Assembly: GCF_009729545.1 (NCBI RefSeq)
Contig: NZ_WFIY01000004.1
Coordinates: forward strand, 408,001 to 472,000
Reading direction: 5' to 3'
From: Acidianus infernus
Lineage (GTDB): Archaea > Thermoproteota > Thermoprotei_A > Sulfolobales > Sulfolobaceae
DNA length: 64,000 nt
Shown: positions 31,914 to 43,947 of the stretch, piece after piece
Numbering within the stretch: the stretch's first letter is position 1
Layout: each line of letters starts with the position of its first letter
Notes under the pieces: generated by a model
Told to the model about the DNA's origin: nothing
Databases searched by the model: none
Seen by the model: the letters and a program-made list of their open reading frames with translations, nothing else
Program-made: the position numbers and the translations under genes

Positions 31914-31923
31914 CTCTATAGAG
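31914..31923. promoter_or_regulatory. Palindrome CTCTATAGAG upstream of argG
   Basis: Second 10-bp perfect palindrome, about 33 bp upstream of the argG TATA-like box. Spacing from the first palindrome, centre to centre, is 39 bp, close to four helical turns, so both could face the same side of the helix. Candidate arginine-responsive or RHH-protein operator. Confidence 0.4.
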
Positions 31924-31951
31924 AAATACGTTATTTTCATTATCTTCATAG

Positions 31952-31959
31952 CTTTTAAC
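31952..31959 (+). promoter_or_regulatory. argG TATA-like box
   Basis: CTTTTAAC centred near 31956, about 28 bp before ATG 31984. It fits a leaderless or nearly leaderless argGH-carAB-argX transcript. Confidence 0.5.
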
Positions 31960-31983
31960 TCTAATGTAACCCGTTTTCTTGAA

Positions 31984-33162
31984 ATGAAAATAGTTTTAGC
32001 TTACTCGGGAGGGTTAGATACTACAGTATCTATAAGATGGCTTAAGGAAAAATATCAAGCTGATGTGATAACTGTAAGCGTTGATGTAGGACAGAAAGAG
32101 GATTTTAAAAAATTAGAAGAAAGAGCTTACATAGCTGGTTCGTCTAAGCATTATACAATAGATGCTAAAGAAGAATTTGTAGAAAAATTCGTGAAATATG
32201 ATATCATAATGAATGGTCTTTATGAAGATGTTTACCCATTATCAACAGCTTTAGCAAGGCCTTTAATAGCAGAAAAAGTTGTAGAAATAGCTAAAAAAGA
32301 AGGAACAGAATACATAGCTCACGGCTCAACGTCTAAAGGTAACGATCAAGTAAGGTTTGATTTAGCAATTAAGGCGCACATGCCAGACGCGAAAATAATA
32401 ACGCCTGCAAGAAGTTGGAATATGACCAGGGAAACAGAAATCAAATATGCTAAAGAACGCGGAATTCCAATAAAAGAAGAGAGTAATAAATATAGCATAG
32501 ATGAGAATCTATGGGGCAGAAGTATTGAAGGCGACATAATTGAAGACCCTTCAAAGGAAGTCCCAGAAGACGCATTTGAATTGACAAGAAAAACATCGAC
32601 AAAAAGTAAAGAGAAAATCATCATAACTTTTGAGAAAGGAGTACCAGTTGCGTTAAATGGAGAAAAAATGCCTTTATTAAATTTAATAGATAACCTAAAT
32701 AAGATAGCTGGAAGCTTAGGCTTTGGAAGGGTGGATCACTTAGAAAATAGGGTTGTAGGATTTAAATCCAGGGAAGTTTACGAAGCACCAGCGGCTCTTT
32801 GTCTAATTTATGCTCATAAGGATTTGGAAAAAACTGTTTACACTCCATTAGAGCTTAGGTTTAAGAAAAGCATAGATTCTCAATGGAGTGACTTAGTTTA
32901 TCAAGGTTTATGGTACGAACCTTTGAGGGAAACTTTACAAAAAGTTGGAGTTGATATGAATAATTGGGTTACTGGAGAAGTAGAAGTGGAGATTGGAGAA
33001 AACGGTTTAAGAATACTGGGCAGGAATTCTCCTTACTCTCCTTACTCCGATAAGATAGCATCATATAATAAGGGGTGGTATCCTACAGAAGAGATGGCTA
33101 AGGGATTCATAGAAATTTGGGGAATGCACTCACTATTAGCTAGGAAGGTGAGGAGTTCTTAA
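31984..33162 (+). CDS. argG: Argininosuccinate synthase ArgG
   Basis: Joins citrulline and aspartate with ATP. 392 residues; N-type ATP pyrophosphatase loop LAYSGGLDTTVS (about 4-15), ISVDVGQKEDF-like segment (VSVDVGQKEDF, about 32-42), HGSTSKGNDQVRFD (about 113-126) and SIDENLWGRSIEG (about 166-178). First gene of the arginine unit; shares one base with argH. Confidence 0.97.
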   Translation: MKIVLAYSGGLDTTVSIRWLKEKYQADVITVSVDVGQKEDFKKLEERAYIAGSSKHYTIDAKEEFVEKFVKYDIIMNGLYEDVYPLSTALARPLIAEKVVEIAKKEGTEYIAHGSTSKGNDQVRFDLAIKAHMPDAKIITPARSWNMTRETEIKYAKERGIPIKEESNKYSIDENLWGRSIEGDIIEDPSKEVPEDAFELTRKTSTKSKEKIIITFEKGVPVALNGEKMPLLNLIDNLNKIAGSLGFGRVDHLENRVVGFKSREVYEAPAALCLIYAHKDLEKTVYTPLELRFKKSIDSQWSDLVYQGLWYEPLRETLQKVGVDMNNWVTGEVEVEIGENGLRILGRNSPYSPYSDKIASYNKGWYPTEEMAKGFIEIWGMHSLLARKVRSS

Positions 33163-34499
33163 TGCTTTATAGGAAATGGGGCTCTTCAGAAGATGAGGTT
33201 GTTTTATTTACTTCATCTATAGATTCTGATAAAGAGATAATAGAGGAAGTTAAGTTAACTATGAAAGCTCATGTAATAGAACTTTATTTGAACAAGATAA
33301 TAAGTAAAGAAATAGCTGGAAAAATACTCTCTGCTATAAACGATTTTAAGGAAATTCCAAGTGGTTATGAAGACGTCCACGAGGCATTAGAGGATTATAT
33401 AATAAAGAAAGTCGGAGAAGAAGGGGGATGGATAGGATTAGGTAGAAGTAGGAACGACCACGTAGCAACTGCATTGAGGTTGAAAGCCAGAGAAGAATTG
33501 CTTTCAATATTAGATGAAATAATAAAATTAAGGGAAGTTCTATTAAATAAGGCTGAGCAATTTCTTAATGTTATATTTCCAGCTTTCACCCACTTGCAAC
33601 CTGCACAACCTACAACTTTTGGGCATTATTTGAGCTATATAGAGGAAGAGCTTTACTCAGCTTGGGAAATAATATTTTCAAACTTAAAGCTAGTAAATAG
33701 GTCTCCATTAGGCAGTGGAGCAATAGTTGGAAGCACTGTGAATATAAATAGAGAAAGGGAGGCAGAAATGTTAGGCTTTGACGATATAATAACTAACACT
33801 ATTTCGGCATCGTCTTCAAGAATAGACTTAATTTCATCTGTAAGTGGCATGGTAATCCTAAGTTTAATACTAAGCAGGATTGCAGAAGATATGATAATAT
33901 TCTCCTCAATGAAATTAGTTAAACTTCCAGACAATCAAGTAAGTACTAGTAGTTTAATGCCACAGAAAAGGAACCCGGTAACTATGGAAATAATGAGAGC
34001 TAAGGCGGGAGAATTAATAGGCTTCTTCACATCTTTATCGTCAATATATAAGGGATTGCCCTCAGGCTATGATTTAGATATGCAGGAAATGAACAAGTAC
34101 TATTGGTATTCCTTCAATTATGTAAAGAGTTCTCTCTCTGTCATGAAATCTTTATTTGAGAACATTGAGATTTTACCTGCTACTCTTGATAATTCAATGT
34201 TAGCTACTGACGAAGCTGAGAGCATTTCTTTGCAGGGTATTCCTTATAGAAAAGCTTATTTTGAAGTCTCTTCTAAAGTTATGAAGGGCATCTTTACTCC
34301 TTCAATAAATTTCAAAGAATCTATAAATTTAAAGAAAACTGAAGGATCTCCAAATCCTGAAATACTTAAAAATGATATTAAGAAGGCAAAAGATAGAATT
34401 GAGGAAAATAAAATGAGACTAAATGAATTCAAGACAAAAATTTCAAATAAAATATCCCAATTAAAGGCGATTGAAAATGATTTGCAAGAGGGGCTATAA
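33162..34499 (+). CDS. argH: Argininosuccinate lyase ArgH
   Basis: Releases fumarate to give arginine. 445 residues of the fumarase/aspartase superfamily: GRSRNDHVATALRL (about 94-107), FTHLQPAQPTTFGHYL (about 144-159), and the mobile loop STSSLMPQKRNPVTMEIMRAK (about 262-282), which carries the catalytic Ser. It overlaps carA by 23 bp. Confidence 0.97.
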   Translation: MLYRKWGSSEDEVVLFTSSIDSDKEIIEEVKLTMKAHVIELYLNKIISKEIAGKILSAINDFKEIPSGYEDVHEALEDYIIKKVGEEGGWIGLGRSRNDHVATALRLKAREELLSILDEIIKLREVLLNKAEQFLNVIFPAFTHLQPAQPTTFGHYLSYIEEELYSAWEIIFSNLKLVNRSPLGSGAIVGSTVNINREREAEMLGFDDIITNTISASSSRIDLISSVSGMVILSLILSRIAEDMIIFSSMKLVKLPDNQVSTSSLMPQKRNPVTMEIMRAKAGELIGFFTSLSSIYKGLPSGYDLDMQEMNKYYWYSFNYVKSSLSVMKSLFENIEILPATLDNSMLATDEAESISLQGIPYRKAYFEVSSKVMKGIFTPSINFKESINLKKTEGSPNPEILKNDIKKAKDRIEENKMRLNEFKTKISNKISQLKAIENDLQEGL

Positions 34500-35589
34500 A
34501 GGCTATATATATCTTGAAGACGGAACACTAATTGAAGGTTGTGGTTTTGGAGCTAAGGGAATAAGAGCAGGTGAAGTAGTTTTTACTACTTCAATGAACG
34601 GTTACCCAGAGAGTTTAACAGATCCATCTTACAGAGGGCAAATACTAATAATTACACATCCGCTAGTAGGTAATTACGGAATTCCTAAACCCATAGTAGA
34701 AAACGGAATTTTAAGGAATTTTGAGTCTGAAAGAATACAAGTTGAAGGTTTAGTAGTTGCAGAGGAGACAGATCCATATAAGTGGAATTCGCAAATGTCC
34801 CTTCACGATTGGTTAAAATCTGAAGGAGTTCCTGGAGTTTCAGACGTTGATACAAGAATGCTAGTAAAGAAGGTCAGGAATAAGGGAGTAATGATGGGTG
34901 TAATATCCTCTGGAATAGAATTAGATGAGCCTAAGAAATATTTGGAAAAGAAATACGATGAAATAGACTTTACTCAATTTACTTCGCCCAAATCACCTAT
35001 AATTCATCAAGGTAGTGGAAAAGGAATAATAGTAGTTGTAGATTGCGGAATAAAACACGGCATACTTTATCAGCTAAACTCTAGGGGATATACTGTAGTA
35101 AGAGTACCATGCAATTTTACTGCAAACCAAATCATGGATTATTCTCCTCAAGGCGTGGTATTTGGTAATGGTCCGGGAAATCCAAAATTACTCCAAGGAC
35201 TGATAAAAACTTACAAGGACATTGTAGAATATAAAATTCCTATAATGGGAATTTGTTTAGGCCACCAGATTACTTCCCTAGCTTTGGGAGGAAATGTAAG
35301 GAAAATGAAGTATGGCCATAGAGCGATAAATAAGCCCATCATAGATGTCACTGATAATAAATGTTATATTACAACGCATAATCACGGCTATGGAGTGTTC
35401 AAGGAAGATGTTCCAAAGGATATGAAAGTCTGGTTCTATAATCCAGATGATGGAGTAGTTGAAGGAATGATACATAATAAACTACCTATAATTACTACTC
35501 AATTTCACCCAGAGGCTAGACCTGGCCCTTGGGATGTAACTTGGGTATTTGATAAATTTAAAAAGGTGATTGAAAGTGGTAGACCTTAA
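34477..35589 (+). CDS. carA: Carbamoyl-phosphate synthase small subunit CarA
   Basis: Glutaminase subunit supplying ammonia to CarB. From ATG 34477 it is 370 residues; a TTG at 34471 would add two. YIYLEDGTLIEGCGFG and TTSMNGYPESLTDPSY mark the small domain; the amidotransferase has GICLGHQITSLALGG (Cys about residue 250) and TQFHPEARPGPWD (His-Glu pair). Both pyrimidine and arginine pathways in this window depend on its product. Confidence 0.95.
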   Translation: MICKRGYKGYIYLEDGTLIEGCGFGAKGIRAGEVVFTTSMNGYPESLTDPSYRGQILIITHPLVGNYGIPKPIVENGILRNFESERIQVEGLVVAEETDPYKWNSQMSLHDWLKSEGVPGVSDVDTRMLVKKVRNKGVMMGVISSGIELDEPKKYLEKKYDEIDFTQFTSPKSPIIHQGSGKGIIVVVDCGIKHGILYQLNSRGYTVVRVPCNFTANQIMDYSPQGVVFGNGPGNPKLLQGLIKTYKDIVEYKIPIMGICLGHQITSLALGGNVRKMKYGHRAINKPIIDVTDNKCYITTHNHGYGVFKEDVPKDMKVWFYNPDDGVVEGMIHNKLPIITTQFHPEARPGPWDVTWVFDKFKKVIESGRP

Positions 35590-38500
35590 AAAGGTATTAG
35601 TTGTAGGTTCAGGACCAATAAAAGTGGCAGAAGCTGCAGAATTTGATTATAGTGGTAGTCAAGCATTAAAAGCGCTTAAGGAAGAGGGAATACAGACAAT
35701 ATTAGTAAACTCTAACGTGGCAACAGTTCAAACTAGTTATAAAATGGCAGATAAGATATACATGTTACCAGTCACATGGTGGGCAATAGAGAAGGTCATT
35801 GAGCAAGAGAGACCTGACGGCATAATGATAGGCTTTGGAGGACAGACCGCGTTAAACGTAGGTGTGGATTTATATAAAAGAGGTATCCTACAAAAGTACG
35901 GAGTAAAGGTATTAGGGACTCCGATCGAAGGAATAGAAAAGGCATTAAGTAGGGAAAAATTCAGGGAAACGATGATTAATGTTAATTTACCAGTACCTCC
36001 AAGTTTATCTGCTAAAACTGAGGAAGAGGCTATACAGAAGGCTAGGGAAATAGGATACCCAGTAATGGTTAGAGTAAGTTTTAACTTAGGAGGTAGGGGA
36101 TCTACAGTAGCTTGGGACGAGGAAATGCTTAGAAGGGACATAGGAAGAGCATTTTCTCAGAGTTACACTCATGAAGTATTAATAGAGAAATACTTGTACC
36201 ATTGGAAGGAAATTGAATATGAAGTAATGAGAGACAGTAAAGGAAATTCTGCTGTAATAGCTTGTATAGAGAATTTAGATCCTATGGGAGTGCATACTGG
36301 AGAATCTACAGTAGTTGCGCCGTGCCAAACTTTGGATAATCAAGAATACCAAGACATGAGGACTAAGGCCGAACTCGTAGCAAAATCCATTGATTTAGTA
36401 GGAGAATGTAATGTACAGTTTGCTCTCGATCCTAATAGTTATACTCATTATATTATTGAGACGAATCCAAGGATGTCTAGGAGTAGTGCCTTAGCCAGTA
36501 AAGCTACAGGATATCCTTTGGCATATGTTTCCGCAAAGTTAGCTTTAGGATATTCTTTATATGAAGTTTTGAACAAGGTTTCTGGTTCAACGTGCGCGTG
36601 CTTCGAGCCAAGTTTAGATTATATAGTAATTAAAATACCAAGATGGGACTTACAGAAGTTTGAAAACGCGGAGATGTCGCTAGGAACAGAAATGAAAAGT
36701 ATAGGAGAAGTCATGAGCATAGGAAGATCGTTTGAAGAGGCGTTACAAAAGGCTGTAAGGATGTTAGACATTGGAGAGCCGGGAGTTGTTGGAGGAAAGG
36801 TATATAATTCACTTCTAACTAAGAATGAACTTCTAAAATACTTGAAAGAAAGGTATCCATACTGGTTCTTGTATGCTGCTAAGGCCTTTAAAGAAGGAGC
36901 TACAATAGACGAAGTATATGAGGCAACGGGTATAGATAAGTTCTTCCTTAATAAAATAAAGAAATTAGTTGAATTTTACGAGAATTTAAAAGAAGTGAGC
37001 AAAGATACATTAATTGAAGCTAAAAAGCTAGGATTTAGTGACGAGCAAATTGCTAAGAAAGTGAATAAGAGTGTAGAAGAGATTAGGAAAATAAGGGAGA
37101 TAGAAGGAATAAAACCAGTAGTTAAGCAAATAGACACTTTAGCTGGAGAATGGCCTGCGGTAACTAATTACCTTTATTTAACATATAATGGCAGCGAAGA
37201 TGACATAGAATTTTCAACTAACGCAAACAAGTTACTAATCCTTGGAGCAGGAGGATTTAGGATAGGAGTTTCTGTAGAATTTGATTGGAGCGTAGTAAGT
37301 TTACTCGATGCTGCATCAAAATACTTTGATGAAGTAGCAATACTTAATTATAACCCGGAGACAGTGTCAACTGACTGGGACGTTGCAAAGAAATTATACT
37401 TTGATGAATTAACGTTAGAAAGAATACTCGACATTGTGAACAAAGAGAACTTTAGGTATGTAGCAACCTTTACTGGAGGGCAAATAGGAAACGATTTAGC
37501 TAAACTGTTAGAAGATTCTGGAATTAGATTATTAGGTACAGCAGGGCATAGTGTAGACATAGCAGAAGATAGGGAAAAGTTCTCTAAGCTTCTTGATAAA
37601 TTAGGCATAAAACAACCGCCGTGGATTTCTGCATCATCTATAGAAGAAGTTAAGAAATTCGTTGGAGAAGTTGGATTCCCATTATTAATTAGGCCAAGTT
37701 ACGTACTAAGCGGATCTTCCATGAGAATAGTTTATAACGAGCAAGAATTATTTAATTTCATCAATAACTTGAAAATCTCAACTAAATATCCAATTGTTAT
37801 ATCAAAGTATTTGGATAATGCAATAGAAGCAGAAATAGATGCCGCAAGTGACGGAAGAGGAGTAATAGGAGTAGTCATTGAACATGTTGAAGAAGCAGGC
37901 GTTCATAGCGGAGATGCTACTATGAGTATACCAACTAGAAAATTAGAAGAAGGAGTAGTTAAGCAAATGAAGGAATATGCGTTACAAATAGCTAGAGAAA
38001 TTGAAATTAAGGGACCTTTCAATTTACAATTTGTGGTAAAAGATAATACTCCTTATATTATAGAGCTGAACTTAAGGGCTAGTAGATCTATGCCATTCAG
38101 CAGTAAGGCTAAAGGAGTTAATATAATAGAGAAGGCACTAGATGCAATAATAAATGGCTTAAACCTTGACGAGTTTTATGAACCACCGTCAAAGGCTTGG
38201 GCAGTTAAATCTCCTCAGTTCTCTTGGACGCAAATAAGGGGAGGATATCCAATGTTAGGGCCAGAGATGAGAAGTACTGGTGAAGCAGCAGCTTTCGGAA
38301 TTGATTTTTACGATGCGTTAGTTAAGAGTTGGCTATCAGTCACTCCTAATAAATTACCAGAAAAAGGAAAATATGCCTTAGTTTATGGGATAGGAAACGA
38401 AGAGTACCTAAAGGAGGCTGCAAATAATTTAAGGAAATACGGTATGGAAGTTATAACCTTAAAGGAAGTGCCATTAAAGGATGAGGAAGAGGTAGATTCG

Positions 38501-38709
38501 AGGACTGCCGTAGATTTAATTACTACCTCTAAAATAGGCATTATAATTACTAACGGTTACTTAAAGAATATAGATTACTACGTTAGAAGGGAGGCAGTGG
38601 ATTATAATGTACCATTAGTACTTAACGGAAGGCTTGGTAAGGAACTTACTCAAGGTTTTCTCAATTCAAGGTTAACGTATTATGAAATGAGGGATTACGG
38701 TGGTGGAAT

Positions 38710-38713
<4 letters not shown>
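35570..38713 (+). CDS. carB: Carbamoyl-phosphate synthase large subunit CarB
   Basis: 1047 residues with two ATP-grasp halves: first VLVVGSGPIKVAEAAEFDYSG (about 8-28) and GFGGQTALNVG, second LLILGAGGFRIGVSVEFDWS (about 553-572) and TFTGGQIGND. NPRMSRSSALASKATGYPLA and LNLRASRSMPFSSKAKG are the paired metal loops. The first makes carbonyl phosphate/carbamate, the second phosphorylates carbamate. No ATG is available: start is TTG 35570 or GTG 35576. Ends in the allosteric MGS-like domain; overlaps argX by 4 bp. Confidence 0.96.
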
Positions 38714-39540
<827 letters not shown>

Positions 39541-39555
<15 letters not shown>

Positions 39556-40131
39556 TTTAGCTAGAAATAAGTCATGTCTGGTTTCTTCTAAAATTCTCCT
39601 TAAAGCGTCGATTTTTTGCCTTAAACCAGGGATTAACGACTTTGGGTATTCAAACTTCCATAATTCCTCATAGATTGTTTCCATGTAGTTGAAGAATTTA
39701 TCCGCATTTTCATAATCCCCTTTCCTAAGGAACTCTAGAATTGCCCTTCTCATTTCGCCAACTGCATCTGCTATGCCTAATACATAGTACATGTCTGGAA
39801 TTCCTAGCTCATCAGCAAGGTATAACTTCCCGCCGAAATACATATTAATTACCACGCTAGCCTCAGCAAGTTCTTGAAAAGAAGTACCGACATCACCGTA
39901 AAGTAATTCTGGATATTGGTTAACTATTTGTTCAATCTCCTTGGCTTTCTGTACTGCCTCCTCATATTTCTTTAATGCTTCTTCCTTCTTTTGTCTATGC
40001 GAAAGCGAGATTGTTTCTCCGCAAACTCTTATCAATTCTCTAGACAAGAGGAGAAGTTTCTCCCTATTATCAAATCTTTCTGTGAGTTTTTTCTCTATCC
40101 TGACTAAATAACTCTGTATTTCTTCTATCAT
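39541..40131 (-). CDS. Archaeal translin homologue
   Basis: 196-residue all-helical protein with translin-family landmarks: REKLLLLSRELIRVCGETISLSHR (about 22-45), FQELAEASVVINMYF (about 86-100) and VLGIADAVGEMRRAILEFLRKGD (about 117-139). Eukaryotic translin and its partner TRAX bind nucleic acid and form the C3PO RNase; archaeal members often have the TRAX-like acidic residues and RNase activity. Its end overlaps argX by 15 bp, convergently. Confidence 0.82.
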
Positions 40132-40200
40132 GAGGTTAGATAAGTCATCTAAGTAAAAAGTTAAGCTATAATTCTATACCTAGGAAATAAATAGTAGAAA

Positions 40201-40212
40201 CATACTTATATT
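40201..40212 (+). promoter_or_regulatory. TATA-like box of hydroxyacyl-CoA dehydrogenase gene
   Basis: CATACTTATATT centred near 40207, about 26 bp before the ATG at 40233, fits a leaderless transcript. A second A+T run nearer the ATG is too close to act as TATA. Confidence 0.5.
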
Positions 40213-40232
40213 ACTTATATAGTATAAACCAT

Positions 40233-41210
<978 letters not shown>

Positions 41211-41224
41211 AATTTCCTATTTTC

Positions 41225-41770
41225 TCAATCTTCTTCCTTAAATTCCAATATTCCTAGGTTTTCTAATAATCCTGAATCGGTTACATCGAATAGCACAACT
41301 TCTTCATTTGAGGTGTTTACGTGTGAATGAACAGCGTTGGCAGGAACTACAAATATATCTCCTTCTTCCCAATAGTATTTCTTACCATCTATTATTGAGT
41401 AGCCTTTACCTTTAACTACTAGGTAAATGGAGGCCATGTTATGGGAATGCGGTTTTGTAGCTACTCCTGGCTCAATGTATTGAAAACCTGCCATCATTGT
41501 TGGAGTTAGTCCTCTTGATCTTTCGGTACTTGGACTGTAAAACATAATTTTTGCAACACCTTTTTGTATCTTACCTTGTTTTGCTATTAGCCTTAAGAGC
41601 TCTAAAGCCTTGTTAAATTTAATTACTTTAGGTTTGATTTCCTTAGGTGGTGAAGTGTATTCCATGAAGGTTACTACTTTAAGATCATCGTTCTCAATTT
41701 CTTTAATTATAGATTTTATTTCCCTTGTTAATTCTTCCTGCTTATCTTCTCTCTCTAAAATATGTTGCAT
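41225..41770 (-). CDS. Cupin-domain protein
   Basis: 181 residues. The C-terminal half is a conserved cupin barrel: EPGVATKPHSHNMASIYLVVKGKGYSIIDGKKYYWEEGDIFVVPANAVHSHVN spans motifs 1 and 2, with metal-type ligands in KPHSHN, the following Glu/Tyr position and HSHVN. The N-terminal third is helical and charged. Resembles gentisate/hydroxyanthranilate-type dioxygenase barrels but the substrate cannot be read. Divergent from a Cys-rich gene through a shared 39-bp promoter region. Confidence 0.8.
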   Translation of the reverse strand: MQHILEREDKQEELTREIKSIIKEIENDDLKVVTFMEYTSPPKEIKPKVIKFNKALELLRLIAKQGKIQKGVAKIMFYSPSTERSRGLTPTMMAGFQYIEPGVATKPHSHNMASIYLVVKGKGYSIIDGKKYYWEEGDIFVVPANAVHSHVNTSNEEVVLFDVTDSGLLENLGILEFKEED

Positions 41771-41779
41771 GTGTTTATA

Positions 41780-41800
41780 TAGTTTAAAAAGTTTAAAAAG
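41780..41800. promoter_or_regulatory. Tandem TTTAAAAAG boxes in a divergent promoter
   Basis: Two direct copies of AGTTTAAAAAG-like sequence (about 41781-41799) lie between the cupin gene (minus, starts 41770) and the Cys-rich gene (plus, starts 41810). One copy sits about 26 bp from each start, so each gene may have its own box and the copies may also serve as a repeated operator. Confidence 0.5.
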
Positions 41801-41809
41801 GTGTCTATT

Positions 41810-41998
41810 ATGAGTGATTGTTATATTAAAGATGGAGATAAGACTTGCGTAGTAATATGCGGAAAACTAATATGCGATAAAGATACTGTAAACGACTATG
41901 GCAAGTTATGTGAAGAATGTAAAAGAGGGGACAGAAAAGCCTGCATTGAAATTCTGGAAAGATACGGATGCTGGAGTGCCTCTGGTTGGTGGCTTTAA
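41810..41998 (+). CDS. Cys-rich 62-residue protein of unknown function
   Basis: ATG 41810 follows a well-placed TATA box. The 62 residues hold eight cysteines (4, 13, 17, 22, 34, 37, 45, 54), including C-x3-C-x4-C and C-x2-C, and end in a Trp-rich tail (SASGWWL). There is no signal peptide, so it is probably cytosolic; eight cysteines could bind one or two zinc ions or an Fe-S cluster. I recognise no family. Its stop overlaps the end of the convergent membrane protein gene by 4 bp. Confidence 0.72.
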   Translation: MSDCYIKDGDKTCVVICGKLICDKDTVNDYGKLCEECKRGDRKACIEILERYGCWSASGWWL

Positions 41999-42543
41999 CT
42001 CCCTAATAAGTATGTTAAAAACGCAGTAAATAATCCAGCTATTAGGATTAATAATCCTGATTCTATTTTATCCTTTATTTCACCTTCATATGATAAACCG
42101 AGCAAGAAAAGCACAAAAGATGATGCAGACAATACCATTACCATATTTCTAGTCGTAATATATGAGTAAAGTACAATTAAACCTAGAAATGGAGATATAC
42201 CGTGCGCAAAAGCTGAAAGAACTATTGTAGCCTTAGTTCCGTAATCATATATAGTACCCTTTAAGCTTTTCATCATTTGTCTCTCAAGCTCCTTATATTC
42301 TTCCCTTTTCTCTTTTGCCTCAACTATTAGAGAATTCCAAATTGATGATATTGATACAGCGGTTAATCCACTTAATATTGCAATTTCCGTATCTTTTACT
42401 TTAATATGCTCAACTATTGCTGACATTATAATTCCTAGGGTAAGTAATAATCCGTCAAACGATCCTAATATTAAATATCTCCTAAGTATTGATCTCTCGT
42501 ATTTCAGCGCATATTTTAAACCATCTATTATTCCTTCAAACAT
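41995..42543 (-). CDS. VIT1/CCC1-like membrane protein (TIGR00267 type)
   Basis: About 182 residues from Met 42543 (a Met four codons earlier, 42555, is possible). Five probable membrane segments, with RRYLILGSFDGLLLTLGIIMSAI (about 20-42) matching the FDG-containing first helix of VIT1-type iron/manganese transporters, and acidic cytosolic linker EAKEKREEYKELERQMM typical of the metal-binding hub. Substrate is presumably a divalent metal, by family. Paired convergently with the Cys-rich protein gene. Confidence 0.78.
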   Translation of the reverse strand: MFEGIIDGLKYALKYERSILRRYLILGSFDGLLLTLGIIMSAIVEHIKVKDTEIAILSGLTAVSISSIWNSLIVEAKEKREEYKELERQMMKSLKGTIYDYGTKATIVLSAFAHGISPFLGLIVLYSYITTRNMVMVLSASSFVLFLLGLSYEGEIKDKIESGLLILIAGLFTAFLTYLLGS

Positions 42544-42587
42544 GTTTTGAATCAATTTAAATACCAGGCTATTATAGTCTTTTTGGC

Positions 42588-42980
42588 ATGAATAAGAAAT
42601 TATTGCTCGCCTTGGGTATCGTCATTTTATTATTAACAGCAGTAGGAGTTTATATGGCTTCAAGCTATAGAACTACCATAAGTATAACTAATTTGCCTTC
42701 TTCATCCTCTAACGAGGAAACTCTAGAAGTTAAAGTTCTAATAAATTATGGACCTCTTGGCGGAGTTTCACCTCTTTCAGATGCCTACGTTGAGATTTAT
42801 AATTCGCAAGGATACTATGTTACTGCAAACTTTACAAACTCTCAAGGAGTTGCAACATTCCATTTGCCTCCTGGTAATTACAAGGTATTTGTAACCCAGC
42901 TACATTGTAGCGTCAATGTTTCCTTAAATTCTTCAAAAGAGGTTACGATAAGTTACGCCTACTTATATGCACCAAAGTAA
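42588..42980 (+). CDS. Secreted or membrane-anchored beta-sandwich protein
   Basis: 130 residues. Residues 4-25 are one hydrophobic helix (LLLALGIVILLLTAVGVYMA) acting as signal or anchor; the rest is a beta-sandwich like carboxypeptidase-regulatory/Big domains (AYVEIYNSQGYYVTANFTNSQGVATFHLPPGNYKVFV). Several N-x-S/T sequons (NFT, NVS, NSS) suit the heavily glycosylated Sulfolobales surface. Function unknown. Confidence 0.68.
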   Translation: MNKKLLLALGIVILLLTAVGVYMASSYRTTISITNLPSSSSNEETLEVKVLINYGPLGGVSPLSDAYVEIYNSQGYYVTANFTNSQGVATFHLPPGNYKVFVTQLHCSVNVSLNSSKEVTISYAYLYAPK

Positions 42981-42986
42981 TGTAAA

Positions 42987-42992
42987 TTTTTT
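42987..42992 (+). terminator. Possible T-run terminator
   Basis: TTTTTT a few bases after the stop of the secreted protein gene and before the next start. Archaeal termination often occurs at such T runs; evidence is the run alone. Confidence 0.3.
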
Positions 42993-43015
42993 ACCTTTCT
43001 CAAGAACATTATCAT

Positions 43016-43870
<855 letters not shown>

Positions 43871-43947
43871 TTTATCACCCTTTATGATTATTCCTACCTC
43901 AGAACCTTAATCATTGCTTTTTATTTTATAAAAACAGTATAAATGTG

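Noticed and set aside
32346..32624. 93-codon-scale open frame antisense to argG
   Set aside because: Low-complexity hydrophobic translation produced by codon bias of argG; no start context or homology.
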